Numbered from the stretch's first letter, positions 8,801-20,318 are shown. The stretch is DNA of 64,000 nt from Oryzisolibacter propanilivorax (GCF_900103645.1 NZ_FNHP01000003.1:1-64000), one strand, 5' to 3'. Numbers and translations are program-made. The notes: generated from the letters alone by a model not told the origin.

Positions 8801-11464
8801 ATGCATCGCTGGAATCGTCTCGCTCTGGCCTCTGCGGCCGTCCTGTCCGCAAGCCTGTATGCCACGGATGCCAGCGCACTCGCGCTCGGGCGGCTGAACA
8901 TCCAGTCGGCCCTGGGCGAGCCTCTGCGGGCCGAGATCGACCTGCCCCAGATCACACCGGCCGAGGCCGAGTCGCTGCGCGTGGGGCTGGCCAGCCCCGA
9001 CGTGTTCCGCTCGCAGGGCGCCGAATATTCCTCCACCGCGCACAGCGTGCAGATGCAGCTGCAGCGGCGCGCCGACGGCAGCATGGTGCTGCGCCTGAGC
9101 AGCCCGCGCCCGATCAACGATCCGTTCGTCGACTTGGTGGTCGATGCCAACTGGAATGCCGGCCGCGTGGTGCGCAGCTACACCCTGCTGCTCGATCCGC
9201 CGGCGCTGCGCCGCCCACCGGTGGCCGTCGCCGCCGCGCCGCAAACCCAAGCTACACCGGCGCCGCGCAGCGAGCCGCCGGCGGCTGCCCCGGCACGCGC
9301 GCCCATTGCGCCGCGTGCCCGGCCAGCGCCGGCCGTGCGCGCAGCCGAAGCCCAGCCCGCCACGCGTGGTGAGGTCACCGTGCGCAGCGGCGACACCGCC
9401 GGGCGCATCGCCGCCGCCAACCGCCCCGGCGGCGTGTCGCTGGACCAGATGCTGGTGGCCATGATGCGGGCCAATCCCGAAGCCTTCATCCAGGGCAACG
9501 TCAACCGGCTGCGCGCCGGCAGCGTGCTGCAGTTGCCCGACGCCGCCGAAGCCCAGGCCACGCCCGCCGCCGAGGCACGGCGCATCGTCGCCGCGCAAAG
9601 CCGCGACTTCAACGAATTTCGCCGCCGCATGGCCGAGTCGGCGCCGGCCACGCAGCAGGCCGCCGCCGACCGCTCGGCCAGCGGCAAGGTGCAGACCCAG
9701 GTCGAGGACCGCAAGGCCTCGGCCACGCGCCCCGACCAGCTCACCCTGTCCAAGGGCAGCATCAGCGCCAGCGCCGCCGACGAACAGCTGGCGCGCGGTC
9801 GCCAGTCCGGCGAGGACGCGGCGCGCATGGCCGAGCTGTCGCGCAACATTTCCGAGCTGAATCAGCTGGGCGCTGGCGCGGCGGCTCCGACCGGCACGCC
9901 GGCAGCAGCGCCGGCTGCCGCTCCTGGCACGCTCGCCGTGCCGGCGCCGGCCGGTGTTCCGGCAACACCCGACGCTGCCGCTCCCACCTCCGGTGATGCG
10001 CCTGCAACGTCCGCGCCCGCGGCCCCCACCCCCGCCTCCGCGCAGCCGCCTGCCGCACGTCCCAAGCCCGCCACGCCGCCAGCGCCGATGGACATCGAAG
10101 AGCCCAGTTTCTTCGACGCACTGACCGGCGACCCGCTGCTAGCCGGTGGCGCGCTGGCCCTGGTGCTGGCACTGATCGGCTATGGCAGCTGGCGCGTGGT
10201 GCAGCGCCGCCGCGAGCAAAACGCCGCCGACAGCTCGTTCATGGAAACCCGCCGCCCACCGGACTCCTTCTTCGGTGTCAGCGGCGGCCAGCGCGTGGAC
10301 ACCGCCGGCAGCGAGCTGACCACGGGCAGCTCGTCCATGCACTACTCGCCCAGCCAGCTGGATGCCGGCGACGTGGACCCAGTGGCCGAGGCCGACGTGT
10401 ACCTGGCCTACGGTCGCGACCTGCAGGCCGAGGAAATCCTCAAGGAAGCCCAGCGCCACCAACCCGAACGCGTGTCCATCCCGGCCAAGCTGGCCGAGAT
10501 CTACGCCAAGCGCCAGGACCGCCGGGCGTTGGAGGCCAGCGCCAACGACGTGTTGCGCATGACCGGCGGGCGCGGCCCCGAGTGGGCGCGCGTGGCCGAG
10601 CTGGGCCGCACGCTGGACCCCGCCAATCCTTTGTACCAGCCCGGCACCAGCCCTGTCGCCCCGGCCGGCGCCGCCGGACTGGCCGGTGCAGTCGCCGGCG
10701 TGGCCGCGGCCGGCGCCGCAACTGCAGCGGACGCTGCCAGCGCCGCAGCGGAGCCGGAACCGTCCAAGCTGCCCGATCTGGACCTGGACCTGGATTTCGA
10801 CCTGGATCTGCAGGAAGCGCCCCCTGCACCGGCAGCCCCTGGCGCCTTCGCCGCGGCCGCCGCTGCGGCCCAGGGCCAAACGGCGCCAGACAGGGAACCG
10901 CTGCCTGCCGCCATACCGCCCGCACCCGCCGCGCCATCCGCGGGCGCAGAGCCCGACACCATGCCCGGCCTGGACTTCGCGCTGGGCGACCTGGACCTAC
11001 CCGGTGGCGCGTGGGAGGCGTCCCACCTGCCGCAGGCCGCCGTGCCGACCCAGCCGCCGGTGCCGGAGGTGGACCTGCCCACCGAACCTTCGCCCTTCGA
11101 CCTGGAGGATGCAGGGCTGACCTTCGAGGAGTCGGCGCCCGCCCCGCTTACAGCGGACGAACCGCGCCCCTCGGCACCGGCGCCGCTCGAGTTCGATCTG
11201 GGCGACCTGAGCCTGGATCTGGGCGACAGCGGCCGCTCCGGCACGGCCACCTCGGCCACGGTAACTGACGAACTGGCCGACACCGCCCTGGTGCCCGATG
11301 ACGCCCTGCCCGACGACCCGCTGGCCACAAAGCTGGCGCTGGCCGAGGAATTCGACGCCATCGGCGACAGCGAAGGCGCGCGTGCCCTGGTCGAGGAAGT
11401 CATCGCCGAGGCATCGGGCGACGTGCGCTCGCGCGCCCAGCGCCTGCTGGCCAAGCTGGGCTGA
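8801..11464 (+). CDS. fimV: FimV/HubP-like polar peptidoglycan-binding protein
   Basis: 887 residues. Signal peptide (about 1-26, ending ATDASA), then the FimV N-terminal domain starting LALGRLNIQSALGEPLRAEI, a LysM peptidoglycan-binding domain (about 189-246, VRSGDTAGRIA), an Ala/Pro-rich linker, one membrane helix (about 447-466) and a long acidic cytoplasmic part with a TPR-like segment (DVYLAYGRDLQAEEILKEA) and the conserved FimV C-terminal motif (DPLATKLALAEEFDAIGDSEGARALVEEVI, split over about 838-870). Family members organise the cell pole and type IV pili/twitching. The ATG at 8801 is preferred to upstream starts because it gives the signal peptide. Confidence 0.93.
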   Translation: MHRWNRLALASAAVLSASLYATDASALALGRLNIQSALGEPLRAEIDLPQITPAEAESLRVGLASPDVFRSQGAEYSSTAHSVQMQLQRRADGSMVLRLSSPRPINDPFVDLVVDANWNAGRVVRSYTLLLDPPALRRPPVAVAAAPQTQATPAPRSEPPAAAPARAPIAPRARPAPAVRAAEAQPATRGEVTVRSGDTAGRIAAANRPGGVSLDQMLVAMMRANPEAFIQGNVNRLRAGSVLQLPDAAEAQATPAAEARRIVAAQSRDFNEFRRRMAESAPATQQAAADRSASGKVQTQVEDRKASATRPDQLTLSKGSISASAADEQLARGRQSGEDAARMAELSRNISELNQLGAGAAAPTGTPAAAPAAAPGTLAVPAPAGVPATPDAAAPTSGDAPATSAPAAPTPASAQPPAARPKPATPPAPMDIEEPSFFDALTGDPLLAGGALALVLALIGYGSWRVVQRRREQNAADSSFMETRRPPDSFFGVSGGQRVDTAGSELTTGSSSMHYSPSQLDAGDVDPVAEADVYLAYGRDLQAEEILKEAQRHQPERVSIPAKLAEIYAKRQDRRALEASANDVLRMTGGRGPEWARVAELGRTLDPANPLYQPGTSPVAPAGAAGLAGAVAGVAAAGAATAADAASAAAEPEPSKLPDLDLDLDFDLDLQEAPPAPAAPGAFAAAAAAAQGQTAPDREPLPAAIPPAPAAPSAGAEPDTMPGLDFALGDLDLPGGAWEASHLPQAAVPTQPPVPEVDLPTEPSPFDLEDAGLTFEESAPAPLTADEPRPSAPAPLEFDLGDLSLDLGDSGRSGTATSATVTDELADTALVPDDALPDDPLATKLALAEEFDAIGDSEGARALVEEVIAEASGDVRSRAQRLLAKLG

Positions 11465-11507
11465 TGCCAGCCACGACGCGGCGCCGCCCACCCCGGGGGG
11501 AGCGGCG

Positions 11508-12332
11508 ATGAGGATGGCCCTGGGCGTGAGTTACAACGGCCAGGCCTACCAAGGCTGGCAGAGCCAGCCGAGCGGCAACACCGTGCAGGACCGGCTGGAG
11601 GCGGCGCTGGAACGCTTTGCCACCCAGCCGGTACACACCCTGTGCGCCGGGCGCACCGATGCCGGCGTGCACGGCCTGATGCAGGTAGCGCACTTCGACA
11701 CGCCGCTGGCACGCACGCCGTTTTCCTGGGTGCGCGGCACCAACACCTTTTTGCCGCCGGACATCGCCGTGCAGTGGGCGCACCCGGTGCCCGATGCCTT
11801 CCACGCCCGCGCCTGCGCCACCGGCAGGCGCTATGCCTATGTGCTGCTGCAGTCCAGCGTGCGCCCCAGCGTGGACGCCGGGCGCGTCGGCTGGGTCTTC
11901 CGCCCGCTGGACGAGGCCGCCATGCGTGCGGCCGTGCAGCACCTGCTGGGCGAGCATGACTTCAGCTCGTTCCGCGCCGCCGGCTGCCAGGCGCGCACGC
12001 CCGTCAAGACGCTGCGGCGCATTGACATCTCGCGCCGCGGCCCGCCCGAAGGCTCCGGCACGGCGCTGCACGGCGTCACGCCCTGCTACTGGCGCTTCGA
12101 GTTCGAGGGCGACGCCTTCCTGCACCACATGATCCGCAACATCATGGGCTGCATCGTCGCCATCGGCCAGGGCCTGCAGGCGCCGGACTGGATGCGCCAG
12201 GTGCTGGCGGCGCGCTCGCGCGATGCCGCGGCGCCCACGTTCTCGCCCGATGGCCTGTATTTCCTGGGCCCGCAGTACGACCCGCAGTGGGGGCTGCCCG
12301 CGCACGCGGCTGCTTATGATTGGCTGCCATGA
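11508..12332 (+). CDS. truA: tRNA pseudouridine(38-40) synthase
   Basis: 274 residues. Converts uridines 38-40 in the anticodon stem-loop of tRNAs to pseudouridine. The catalytic aspartate is D51 in CAGRTDAGVHGLMQ. The ATG at 11508 has a GGGGGGAG ribosome binding site and gives MRMALGVSYNGQAYQGWQ, the usual start. It lies 43 nt after fimV and its stop overlaps the trpF start (ATGA). Confidence 0.96.
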   Translation: MRMALGVSYNGQAYQGWQSQPSGNTVQDRLEAALERFATQPVHTLCAGRTDAGVHGLMQVAHFDTPLARTPFSWVRGTNTFLPPDIAVQWAHPVPDAFHARACATGRRYAYVLLQSSVRPSVDAGRVGWVFRPLDEAAMRAAVQHLLGEHDFSSFRAAGCQARTPVKTLRRIDISRRGPPEGSGTALHGVTPCYWRFEFEGDAFLHHMIRNIMGCIVAIGQGLQAPDWMRQVLAARSRDAAAPTFSPDGLYFLGPQYDPQWGLPAHAAAYDWLP

Positions 12333-13072
12333 GCAGCCCGACTCCGCCAGCCCCCGACACCCCTCTTCCCGCCCCCCGCACCCGCATCAAGGTCTGTGGT
12401 CTGACGCGCGAGCAGGACGTGGACGCCGCGGTGGCGCTGGGCGCCGATGCCATCGGCTTCGTGCTGTACGCCAAAAGCCCGCGCGCGGTGAGCGCCGCGC
12501 GCGCCGCGCAGCTGGCCGCGCGGCTGCCGCCGTTCGTCACACCGGTGCTGTTGTTCGTGAATGCGCCCGCTACCGAAGTGATAGCTGCCTGCGCAAGCGT
12601 GGCGGGGGCTATGGCCCAATTTCATGGCGACGAGACACCCGAGGACTGCTGGCGCGCCAGCGACGGCGGCCGCATCCCCTTCGTGCGCGCCGCGCGCATC
12701 CCCCTGGGGCCGGCGGGTGCGGCGTTCGACCTCGTAGAATACGCCCGGCAACATTCGCACGCCCGCGCCATCTTGCTCGACGCCCTGGTCGGGGGGTATG
12801 GCGGAGGCGGACAGGCATTCCATTGGTCACTCCTTCCTCCCGCCGTCGACTGTCACCTCGTTTTGTCTGGTGGACTCACGCCTGCAAACGTGACCGATGG
12901 CATTGCGCAGGTCCGGCCGCGCTGCAAGACGCTCGCGGTTGACGTCAGCTCCGGCGTCGAAGCCACGGGGCCCGATGGGGCACCCCTGAGAGGCATCAAG
13001 GACGCCGGCAAGATCCAACGCTTCGTCGCCGCCGTGCGCGCGGCCGATGCGGCACCTGTTCCTTCTTCCTAA
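12329..13072 (+). CDS. trpF: Phosphoribosylanthranilate isomerase
   Basis: 247 residues. Isomerises N-(5-phosphoribosyl)anthranilate in tryptophan synthesis. The catalytic Cys is in KVCGLTREQD and the Asp in ILLDALVGGYGGGGQ; QFHGDE is also typical. Start at 12329 overlaps the truA stop by 4 nt; trpB starts directly after its stop codon, so translation is coupled. Nucleotides 12579-12623, encoding about VIAACASVAGAMAQF, resemble the dispersed hairpin repeat placed inside the reading frame. Confidence 0.96.
   Translation: MSSPTPPAPDTPLPAPRTRIKVCGLTREQDVDAAVALGADAIGFVLYAKSPRAVSAARAAQLAARLPPFVTPVLLFVNAPATEVIAACASVAGAMAQFHGDETPEDCWRASDGGRIPFVRAARIPLGPAGAAFDLVEYARQHSHARAILLDALVGGYGGGGQAFHWSLLPPAVDCHLVLSGGLTPANVTDGIAQVRPRCKTLAVDVSSGVEATGPDGAPLRGIKDAGKIQRFVAAVRAADAAPVPSS
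12579..12623. repeat. Dispersed palindromic repeat, copy 4 (inside trpF)
   Basis: TGATAGCTGCCTGCGCAAGC ... GGCTATGGCCCAATTT follows the layout of the intergenic family (ATAGCTGC, hairpin arms, GGCC-ATTT). Frame is kept and the encoded stretch is at a variable part of the barrel. Confidence 0.45.
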
Positions 13073-14334
<1,262 letters not shown>

Positions 14335-14338
<4 letters not shown>

Positions 14339-15156
14339 CGCGCATCGCCACGACCTTCGCCGAACTGCAGGCCGCCGGCCGCACGGCGCTGATCCCCTAC
14401 GTCACGGCCGGCTTTCCCTTCGCCGACATCACCCCCGCGCTGATGCACGGCATGGTCGAGGCGGGTGTCGACGTGATCGAGCTGGGCGTGCCCTTCTCCG
14501 ACCCGATGGCCGACGGCCCCGTCATACAAAAGGCAGGTGAGAAGGCCCTGGCCATGGGCATCGGCATGGCGCAGGTGCTGGAGATGGTGCGTACCTTCCG
14601 CCAGCGCAACCAGACCACGCCGGTGGTGCTGATGGGCTATGCCAACCCGCTGGAGCGCTACGAGCAGCGCCATGGCAAGGGCAGCTTCGCGCGCGACGCG
14701 CAAGCTGCTGGCGTCGATGGCCTGCTGATCGTGGACTACCCGCCCGAGGAGTGCGTGGAGTTCGCCGCCGAGCTGCGCGCGCATGGCATCGACCTGATCT
14801 TTCTGCTGGCGCCCACCTCCACGCCCGAGCGCATGCAGCAGGTGGCGCGGGTGGCCAGCGGCTATGTCTACTATGTATCGCTCAAGGGCGTGACCGGCTC
14901 GGGCGCGCTCGACACCGACGCGGTGGCAGCCATGCTGCCGCGCATCCGCGAGCACGTCACAATCCCGGTCGGCGTGGGCTTCGGCATCCGCGACGCGGCC
15001 ACCGCCCAGGCCATCGGCCGGGTGGCGGACGCGGTGGTCATCGGCAGCCGCATCATCCAGCTGCTCGACGGCCAGCCGCACGAGCGCGTGGTCGGCGTCA
15101 CCGTGGACTTCCTGCGCCAGGTCCGCAAGGCGCTGGATTCGGGGGCAACCCCCTGA
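14335..15156 (+). CDS. trpA: Tryptophan synthase alpha chain
   Basis: 273 residues. Splits indole-3-glycerol phosphate and channels indole to TrpB. The catalytic Glu and Asp lie in [14 protein letters not shown] (about residues 50-63), and the phosphate loop near [10 protein letters not shown] is present. The start overlaps the trpB stop (ATGA). accD follows after 168 nt, the classic trpA-accD neighbourhood. Confidence 0.98.
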
Positions 15157-15324
15157 GCCGCTGCGCGGCTTCCCCCTTCTCTGGCGCGCACTTCGTGCGC
15201 TGGGAAAGGGGACGACGCCGGCGGCCTGGCGAAGCCAGATCCACGGCGTCCGCTGGCACAGGCCGCGCCAGATTTGAGGCTGCGTGCATACGCGCAGCAC
15301 AGCCTACACAGTAAGAGGAACCGT

Positions 15325-16197
15325 ATGTCCTGGCTCGAAAAACTCCTGCCCTCCAAGATCCAGCAGACCGACCCGGCCGAGCGCCGGCAGATGCCCGAGG
15401 GGCTGTGGATCAAGTGCCCCAGCTGCGAGACGGTGCTCTACAAGAACGACTTGGAGGCCAACCAGAACGTCTGCCCGAAGTGCGGCCACCACCACCGCAT
15501 CGGCGCGCGTGCGCGGCTGAACGCCTTCCTGGACGGAGAAGGCCGCTACGAGATCGGCCAAGAAGTGCTGCCCGTCGATGCACTCAAGTTCAAGGACAGC
15601 CGCAAGTATCCCGAGCGCCTGAAGGAGGCGCTGGAGAACACCGGCGAGACCGATGCGCTGGTGGTCATGGGCGGCTCGGTCAAGAGCATCAACTTGGTCG
15701 CCGCCTGCTTCGAGTTCGACTTCATGGGCGGCTCGATGGGCAGCGTGGTAGGCGAGCGCTTCGTGCGCGGCGTGGAGACCGCCATCGAGCAAAAAGTGCC
15801 CTTCCTGTGCTTCACCGCCACCGGCGGTGCGCGCATGCAGGAAGGCCTGCTGTCGCTGATGCAGATGGCCAAGACCAACGCCGCGCTCACGCGCCTGGCC
15901 AAGAAGAGCCTGCCCTACATCAGCGTGCTGACCGACCCGACCATGGGCGGCGTGTCCGCCGGTTTTGCCTTCGTCGGCGACATCGTCATCGCCGAGCCCA
16001 AGGCGCTGATCGGTTTCGCCGGCCCGCGCGTCATCGAATCCACCGTGCGCGTCACCCTGCCCGAGGGCTTCCAGCGCGCCGAGTTTTTGCAGACCAAGGG
16101 CGCGGTGGACATGATCGTCGACCGGCGCGAGCTGCGCGACACCGTGGCGCGCAGCCTGGCGATGCTGCAGCGCCTGCCGGCAGACGCGGTGGCCTGA
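15325..16197 (+). CDS. accD: Acetyl-CoA carboxylase, carboxyltransferase beta subunit
   Basis: 290 residues. With AccA it transfers the carboxyl group from carboxybiotin to acetyl-CoA, making malonyl-CoA for fatty acid synthesis. A four-cysteine zinc ribbon is visible (C31, C34, C50, C53: KCPSC...[11 protein letters not shown]), followed by the crotonase-fold carboxyltransferase domain ([25 protein letters not shown]). An AGAGGAA ribosome binding site precedes the ATG. It ends at a hairpin terminator shared with the convergent YggT gene. Confidence 0.98.
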   Translation: MSWLEKLLPSKIQQTDPAERRQMPEGLWIKCPSCETVLYKNDLEANQNVCPKCGHHHRIGARARLNAFLDGEGRYEIGQEVLPVDALKFKDSRKYPERLKEALENTGETDALVVMGGSVKSINLVAACFEFDFMGGSMGSVVGERFVRGVETAIEQKVPFLCFTATGGARMQEGLLSLMQMAKTNAALTRLAKKSLPYISVLTDPTMGGVSAGFAFVGDIVIAEPKALIGFAGPRVIESTVRVTLPEGFQRAEFLQTKGAVDMIVDRRELRDTVARSLAMLQRLPADAVA

Positions 16198-16207
16198 GCT
16201 TCACATC

Positions 16208-16263
16208 CATTTAAAATTAATAGCACGAGACCCTTGTTCCACAAGGCCCTCGTGCCTTTTTGG
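16208..16263. repeat. Dispersed palindromic repeat, copy 5
   Basis: TTAAAATTAATAGC, then CCCTTGT / ACAAGG arms, then CCTTTTTGGCG; same layout as the other intergenic copies. Here it forms the transcription terminator of accD. Confidence 0.65.
16222..16263 (+). terminator. Terminator between accD and the YggT gene
   Basis: GCACGAG-(A)-CCCTTGT / ACAAGG-(C)-CCTCGTGC long stem followed by CTTTTTGG. It lies between two convergent genes. Confidence 0.65.
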
Positions 16264-16286
16264 CGTCAAAACGCTGTGCCACGCAG

Positions 16287-16835
16287 CTAGTGCAGCACAC
16301 CCGCCTGCAGGTGCCCGACCACGATGCCCAGCACCTGCAGCAGCACCAGCAGCACCAGCGGCGACAGGTCGATGCCGCCCAGCAGCGGCAGCACCCGGCG
16401 GATCGGCGCCAGCAGCGGCTCGCACAGCCGGCCGATCACGTCCGCGATCGGCGAGCGCGTCTGCACCCACGACAGCACCGCATACACGATCACCAGCCCC
16501 ATCAGGCCCGAGACGGCCACGCGCAGCGTGCCGAACAGCGCCATCCATGGCACCCACGCCAGGCTGACCAGCCCGCCCAGCAGCAACGCCAGCAGCAGGT
16601 ATTGCGCCAGCTTCAGCAGCAGCGCAGCGGCCAGGCTGGCCAGATCCCAGCGGCCGGCGGCTGGCACCGCCTTGCGCAGCGGCAGCACGATCCAGTCGCT
16701 CAGGGCGAACACCAGCCGCCCGACCGGGTTGGAGAACGGCACGCGCTGCGCCTGCATGTACAGCCGCAGCAGACAGGCGCCGGCCAGCAGGCCGCTCGCC
16801 ACGTCAAGAAGAAAGGTCAGGATCTGCAGCAGCAT
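16287..16835 (-). CDS. YggT-family inner membrane protein
   Basis: 182 residues with two copies of the YggT unit, each with hydrophobic helices (FLLDVASGLLAGACLLRLYMQ near the start; VAVSGLMGLVIVYAVLSWVQ in the second half) and the typical VGRL / IGRLCEPLLAPIRRVLP segment. Members are linked to ion homeostasis and cell shape, but the molecular role is not settled. The ATG at 16835 gives MLLQILTFLLDV. It is divergent from the Lon-domain gene, with 68 nt between the starts. Confidence 0.88.
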   Translation of the reverse strand: MLLQILTFLLDVASGLLAGACLLRLYMQAQRVPFSNPVGRLVFALSDWIVLPLRKAVPAAGRWDLASLAAALLLKLAQYLLLALLLGGLVSLAWVPWMALFGTLRVAVSGLMGLVIVYAVLSWVQTRSPIADVIGRLCEPLLAPIRRVLPLLGGIDLSPLVLLVLLQVLGIVVGHLQAGVLH

Positions 16836-16903
16836 GGTGGTGGGTGTAAAAAGCCAGGGGAACCGGCGTGGGATGATAGCCACGCCGATTGCGAGAGCGC
16901 TCC

Positions 16904-17539
16904 ATGTCCCCGCCCCTGACCCTGACCCACCTGCCGCTGTTTCCACTGTCCACCGTGCTGTACCCCGGCGGCCTGCTGGACCTGCGCGTGTTCGAGGTAC
17001 GCTACCTGGACATGGTGCGCAAGTGCCAAGCCGCCGGCGCGCCGTTCGGCGTGGTGGCACTGGCGCAGGGCCACGAGGTGCGCCGCGCCGGCGCGCCCGA
17101 GGAGCAACTGCACGAAGTGGGCACGCTGGCCACCATCGCCCAGCTGCAATCGCCCCAGGCCGGGCTGATCACCCTGCGCTGTCAGGGCATGCAGCGCTTT
17201 CGCATCACAGCGCGCCAGCGCCTGCCGCATGGTCTGTGGATGGCGGACGTGCAGGTGCTGGCGGCCGATGCGGCGGTGTCCGTGCCCGCCGATCTGCGGC
17301 ATACCGCCACGGCGCTGCAGCAGCTGCTGGAGTCACTGCACGCCCAGGCCGAACCCGAGCGCGCGCTGCCGCAGGCCAGCGCGGCGCTGCTAGCCGACTG
17401 CGGCTGGGTAGCCAATCGCTGGTGTGAGCTGCTGCCCCTGCCGCTGGAGCTGCGCCAGCGCCTAATGGCGCTGGACAACCCGCTGGTACGTCTGGAGCTG
17501 GTGGGCGACGTGCTGGAACGCATGAACATCCTGCGTTGA
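16904..17539 (+). CDS. Lon N-terminal (substrate-binding) domain protein
   Basis: 211 residues. The whole protein is a Lon substrate-binding (LON/PUA-like) domain, starting LPLFPLSTVLYPGGLLDLRVFEVRYLDM (in two stretches, about residues 8-35), without the ATPase or protease parts of Lon. Such stand-alone proteins are common in betaproteobacteria and their role is not established. It is 117 nt upstream of lysS on the same strand. Confidence 0.88.
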   Translation: MSPPLTLTHLPLFPLSTVLYPGGLLDLRVFEVRYLDMVRKCQAAGAPFGVVALAQGHEVRRAGAPEEQLHEVGTLATIAQLQSPQAGLITLRCQGMQRFRITARQRLPHGLWMADVQVLAADAAVSVPADLRHTATALQQLLESLHAQAEPERALPQASAALLADCGWVANRWCELLPLPLELRQRLMALDNPLVRLELVGDVLERMNILR

Positions 17540-17656
17540 CGCCGCCCTGCCGGCCCTGGTGGCGGCGCGCACCCTAAAATCCCCCGTTTGCGTCCGGCGC
17601 GCGGCCAGTCCTCGCTGTCGGCGCGGCCCTTTTTCCTTCCCGCGTTTGCCAGCCCT

Positions 17657-19210
17657 ATGCCTTCCGACCAGCCCAGCCCCGTTGCCCTCCCGCCCGTGGA
17701 TGAAAACCAGCTCATCGCCGAGCGCCGCGAGAAACTCAAGGAGCTGCGCGAGCGCCAGGCACGCGGGGCCGGCGTGGCCTTCCCCAACGACTTCAAACCG
17801 GCACACCGCGCCGCGGCGCTGCAGACCGTGCACGGCGCACTGGACGCCGAGGCGCTGGAGGCTCAGGCCGTCAGCGTGAGCGTGGCCGGCCGCATGATGC
17901 TCAAGCGCGTCATGGGCAAGGCCAGCTTTGCCACCATCCAGGACGGATCGCTGGGCGAGACCGGCGGCCGCATCCAGCTCTACGTCACGCGTGACGCGCT
18001 GGGCGAGGAGCAGTACGCCGACTTCAAGCGCTGGGACCTGGGCGACATCCTGGGCGCCGAGGGCACGCTGATGAAGACCAAGACCGGCGAGCTGTCGGTC
18101 AAGGTCACCCGCCTGCGCCTGCTGACCAAGAACCTGCGGCCCATGCCGGACAAGTTCCACGGCGTGGCCGACCAGGAGGTGAAGTACCGCCAGCGCTACG
18201 TCGACCTGATGACCGACGAAGCCGCGCGCCGGCGCTTCGTGGCGCGCAGCCAGGCCATCAGTGGCATCCGCGCGTTTATGGTCGAGCACGACTTCCTGGA
18301 AGTCGAGACGCCCATGCTGCACCCGATCCCCGGCGGCGCCAACGCCCGGCCCTTCGTGACGCACCACAACGCGCTGGACCAGGAGATGTTCCTGCGCATC
18401 GCGCCCGAGCTGTACCTGAAGCGCCTGGTGGTGGGCGGCTTCGAGCGGGTGTTCGAGATCAACCGCAACTTCCGCAACGAAGGCATCTCGGTGCGCCACA
18501 ACCCCGAGTTCACGATGATGGAGTTCTACGCGGCCTACTGGAACTACCGTGACCTGATGGACTTCACCGAACAGCTGGTGCGCGACGCCGCCGTAAAGGC
18601 CGCCGGCACGCTGCAGCTGTCTTATGGCGGGCGAGCGGTGGACCTGGAGCAGCCTTTTGCGCGCATGACCATCCGCGAGGCCATCCACGCGCACACCGAG
18701 GCCGGCGCGCATGTGGACGACGCAGCCTGGCTGATCAGTGCCCTGAAGAAACTCGGCATGACCGAGGAGAAGAACCGCCTGTCCGGCCGCACCCTGGCCG
18801 GCCTGCAGGTGCTGTATTTCGAGGAAGCGGTGGAGGACAAGCTGTGGCAGCCGACCTTCATCATGGAGCACCCGACCGAGATCTCGCCGCTGGCGCGCGC
18901 CAACGACGCCCGCCCCGAGGTGACCGAGCGCTTCGAGCTCTACATCACCGGCCGCGAGATGGCCAACGGTTTTTCCGAGCTGAACGACGCCGAGGACCAG
19001 GTGGCGCGCTTCCAGGCGCAGGTGGATGCCAAGGACAGCGGCGACGACGAGGCGATGTTCTTCGACCACGACTTCGTGCGCGCACTGGAGTACGGCCTGC
19101 CGCCCACCGGCGGCTGCGGCATCGGCATCGACCGGCTGATGATGCTGCTCACCGACAGCGCCAGCATCCGCGACGTGATCCTGTTCCCGGCGCTGCGCCG
19201 CGAACACTGA
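17657..19210 (+). CDS. lysS: Lysyl-tRNA synthetase, class II
   Basis: 517 residues. Charges tRNA-Lys. An N-terminal OB-fold anticodon-binding domain (about 70-180) precedes the class II catalytic core, with motif 2 in [20 protein letters not shown] and motif 3 in [15 protein letters not shown] near the end. The start at 17657 gives a 517-residue protein in line with other beta proteobacterial LysS. The next gene, a diguanylate cyclase, starts 27 nt downstream. Confidence 0.98.
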   Translation: MPSDQPSPVALPPVDENQLIAERREKLKELRERQARGAGVAFPNDFKPAHRAAALQTVHGALDAEALEAQAVSVSVAGRMMLKRVMGKASFATIQDGSLGETGGRIQLYVTRDALGEEQYADFKRWDLGDILGAEGTLMKTKTGELSVKVTRLRLLTKNLRPMPDKFHGVADQEVKYRQRYVDLMTDEAARRRFVARSQAISGIRAFMVEHDFLEVETPMLHPIPGGANARPFVTHHNALDQEMFLRIAPELYLKRLVVGGFERVFEINRNFRNEGISVRHNPEFTMMEFYAAYWNYRDLMDFTEQLVRDAAVKAAGTLQLSYGGRAVDLEQPFARMTIREAIHAHTEAGAHVDDAAWLISALKKLGMTEEKNRLSGRTLAGLQVLYFEEAVEDKLWQPTFIMEHPTEISPLARANDARPEVTERFELYITGREMANGFSELNDAEDQVARFQAQVDAKDSGDDEAMFFDHDFVRALEYGLPPTGGCGIGIDRLMMLLTDSASIRDVILFPALRREH

Positions 19211-19237
19211 AGCCACGGGCCGCAAGCGATCCAGCGC

Positions 19238-20263
19238 ATGACCGAGGGCCTGTTTGGCACCCTGTCCGCCACCACGCTGCATGAGCCTTTCAGCGTGCTG
19301 CTGGTCGAGGACGATGCCGCGCTGCGCGGCGTGCTGGCCGCGCAGCTGCAGCACGCCGGCGCGAGCGAGGTGCTGCAGGCTGCCAACGCCGACGCGGCGC
19401 TGCAGCTGTTCCGCCTGCGCCGGCCCGACCTGGTGCTGCTGGACATCTGCCTGCCCGGCAGCCAGGACGGCTACTGGGTGGCGCAGCGCCTGCGCGAGGC
19501 CGAGCCCGGCGGCTGGACGCCGATCATCTTCCTGTCCGGCTTAGGCGGCGACCTGGACGTGTGGCGTGGCATCGAGGCCGGCGGCGACGACTACCTGACC
19601 AAGCCGGTCACCGCGACGGTGCTGGTGGCCAAGCTGCGCGCCATGCGCCGCCTGCGCGACATGCGCCGGCGCCTGGTGCAGCTGACCGAGGAGCTGCACC
19701 TGGCGAACCAGAAGCTCAACGAGATGGTCGAGGTGGACCCGCTCACCGGGCTGGTCAACCGGCGCGGCTTCGACCGCATGCTGCACGCCGAGATACTGGC
19801 GGCGCGGCGCGACGGCGCGCCGCTGACGTTGATGCTATGCGATCTGGACCACTTCAAGCGCTACAACGACACGCTCGGCCACGTGCAAGGCGACGAATGC
19901 CTGCGCACCGTGGGCCGGGTGCTGCACGAGGTCTGCGTGCGTCCGCGCGACGTGGCCGCACGCTACGGCGGCGAGGAGTTCGCGCTGATCCTGCCGAGCA
20001 CTCCGCGCTCGGGCGCGATGACGTTCGCGCGCGCCCTGGGCCGGCTGCTCAAGGCGCGCACCATCACCCATCCGGACTCGCCACTGGGCCAGGTACTGAC
20101 GCTCTCGGGCGGCATCACCACCTGCGTGCCCGACGACAGCACCAGCGCCGAGAGCATGCTGATGCGTGCCGACGAGGCGCTGTATGCCGCCAAGGCGCAG
20201 GGCCGCGACCGCTTCTTCAGCTTCGAGATGCAGATGGACACCGTCGAGCAGCGCCAGCTGTGA
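19238..20263 (+). CDS. Response regulator with GGDEF diguanylate cyclase output
   Basis: 341 residues. An N-terminal receiver domain with the acidic pair D25/D26, phosphoacceptor D69 (LLDICLPG) and K122 (TKPV) is linked by a helix to a GGDEF domain with GGEEF at 244-248. An inhibitory RxxD site (RPRD, 235-238) lies five residues before it. Both sets of key residues are intact, so it should make cyclic di-GMP when phosphorylated and be subject to product feedback. No sensor kinase is adjacent. It sits only 27 nt after lysS, likely cotranscribed. Confidence 0.94.
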   Translation: MTEGLFGTLSATTLHEPFSVLLVEDDAALRGVLAAQLQHAGASEVLQAANADAALQLFRLRRPDLVLLDICLPGSQDGYWVAQRLREAEPGGWTPIIFLSGLGGDLDVWRGIEAGGDDYLTKPVTATVLVAKLRAMRRLRDMRRRLVQLTEELHLANQKLNEMVEVDPLTGLVNRRGFDRMLHAEILAARRDGAPLTLMLCDLDHFKRYNDTLGHVQGDECLRTVGRVLHEVCVRPRDVAARYGGEEFALILPSTPRSGAMTFARALGRLLKARTITHPDSPLGQVLTLSGGITTCVPDDSTSAESMLMRADEALYAAKAQGRDRFFSFEMQMDTVEQRQL

Positions 20264-20318
20264 CCGACCAACGCTCTGCCCGCGCCGGCGCCAGGCCGGC
20301 CCCGTTTTCCGACACCGC

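Noticed and set aside
17462-19354. A 630-codon open frame on the minus strand over lysS
   Set aside because: Antisense shadow of lysS caused by high G/C content; no family features.
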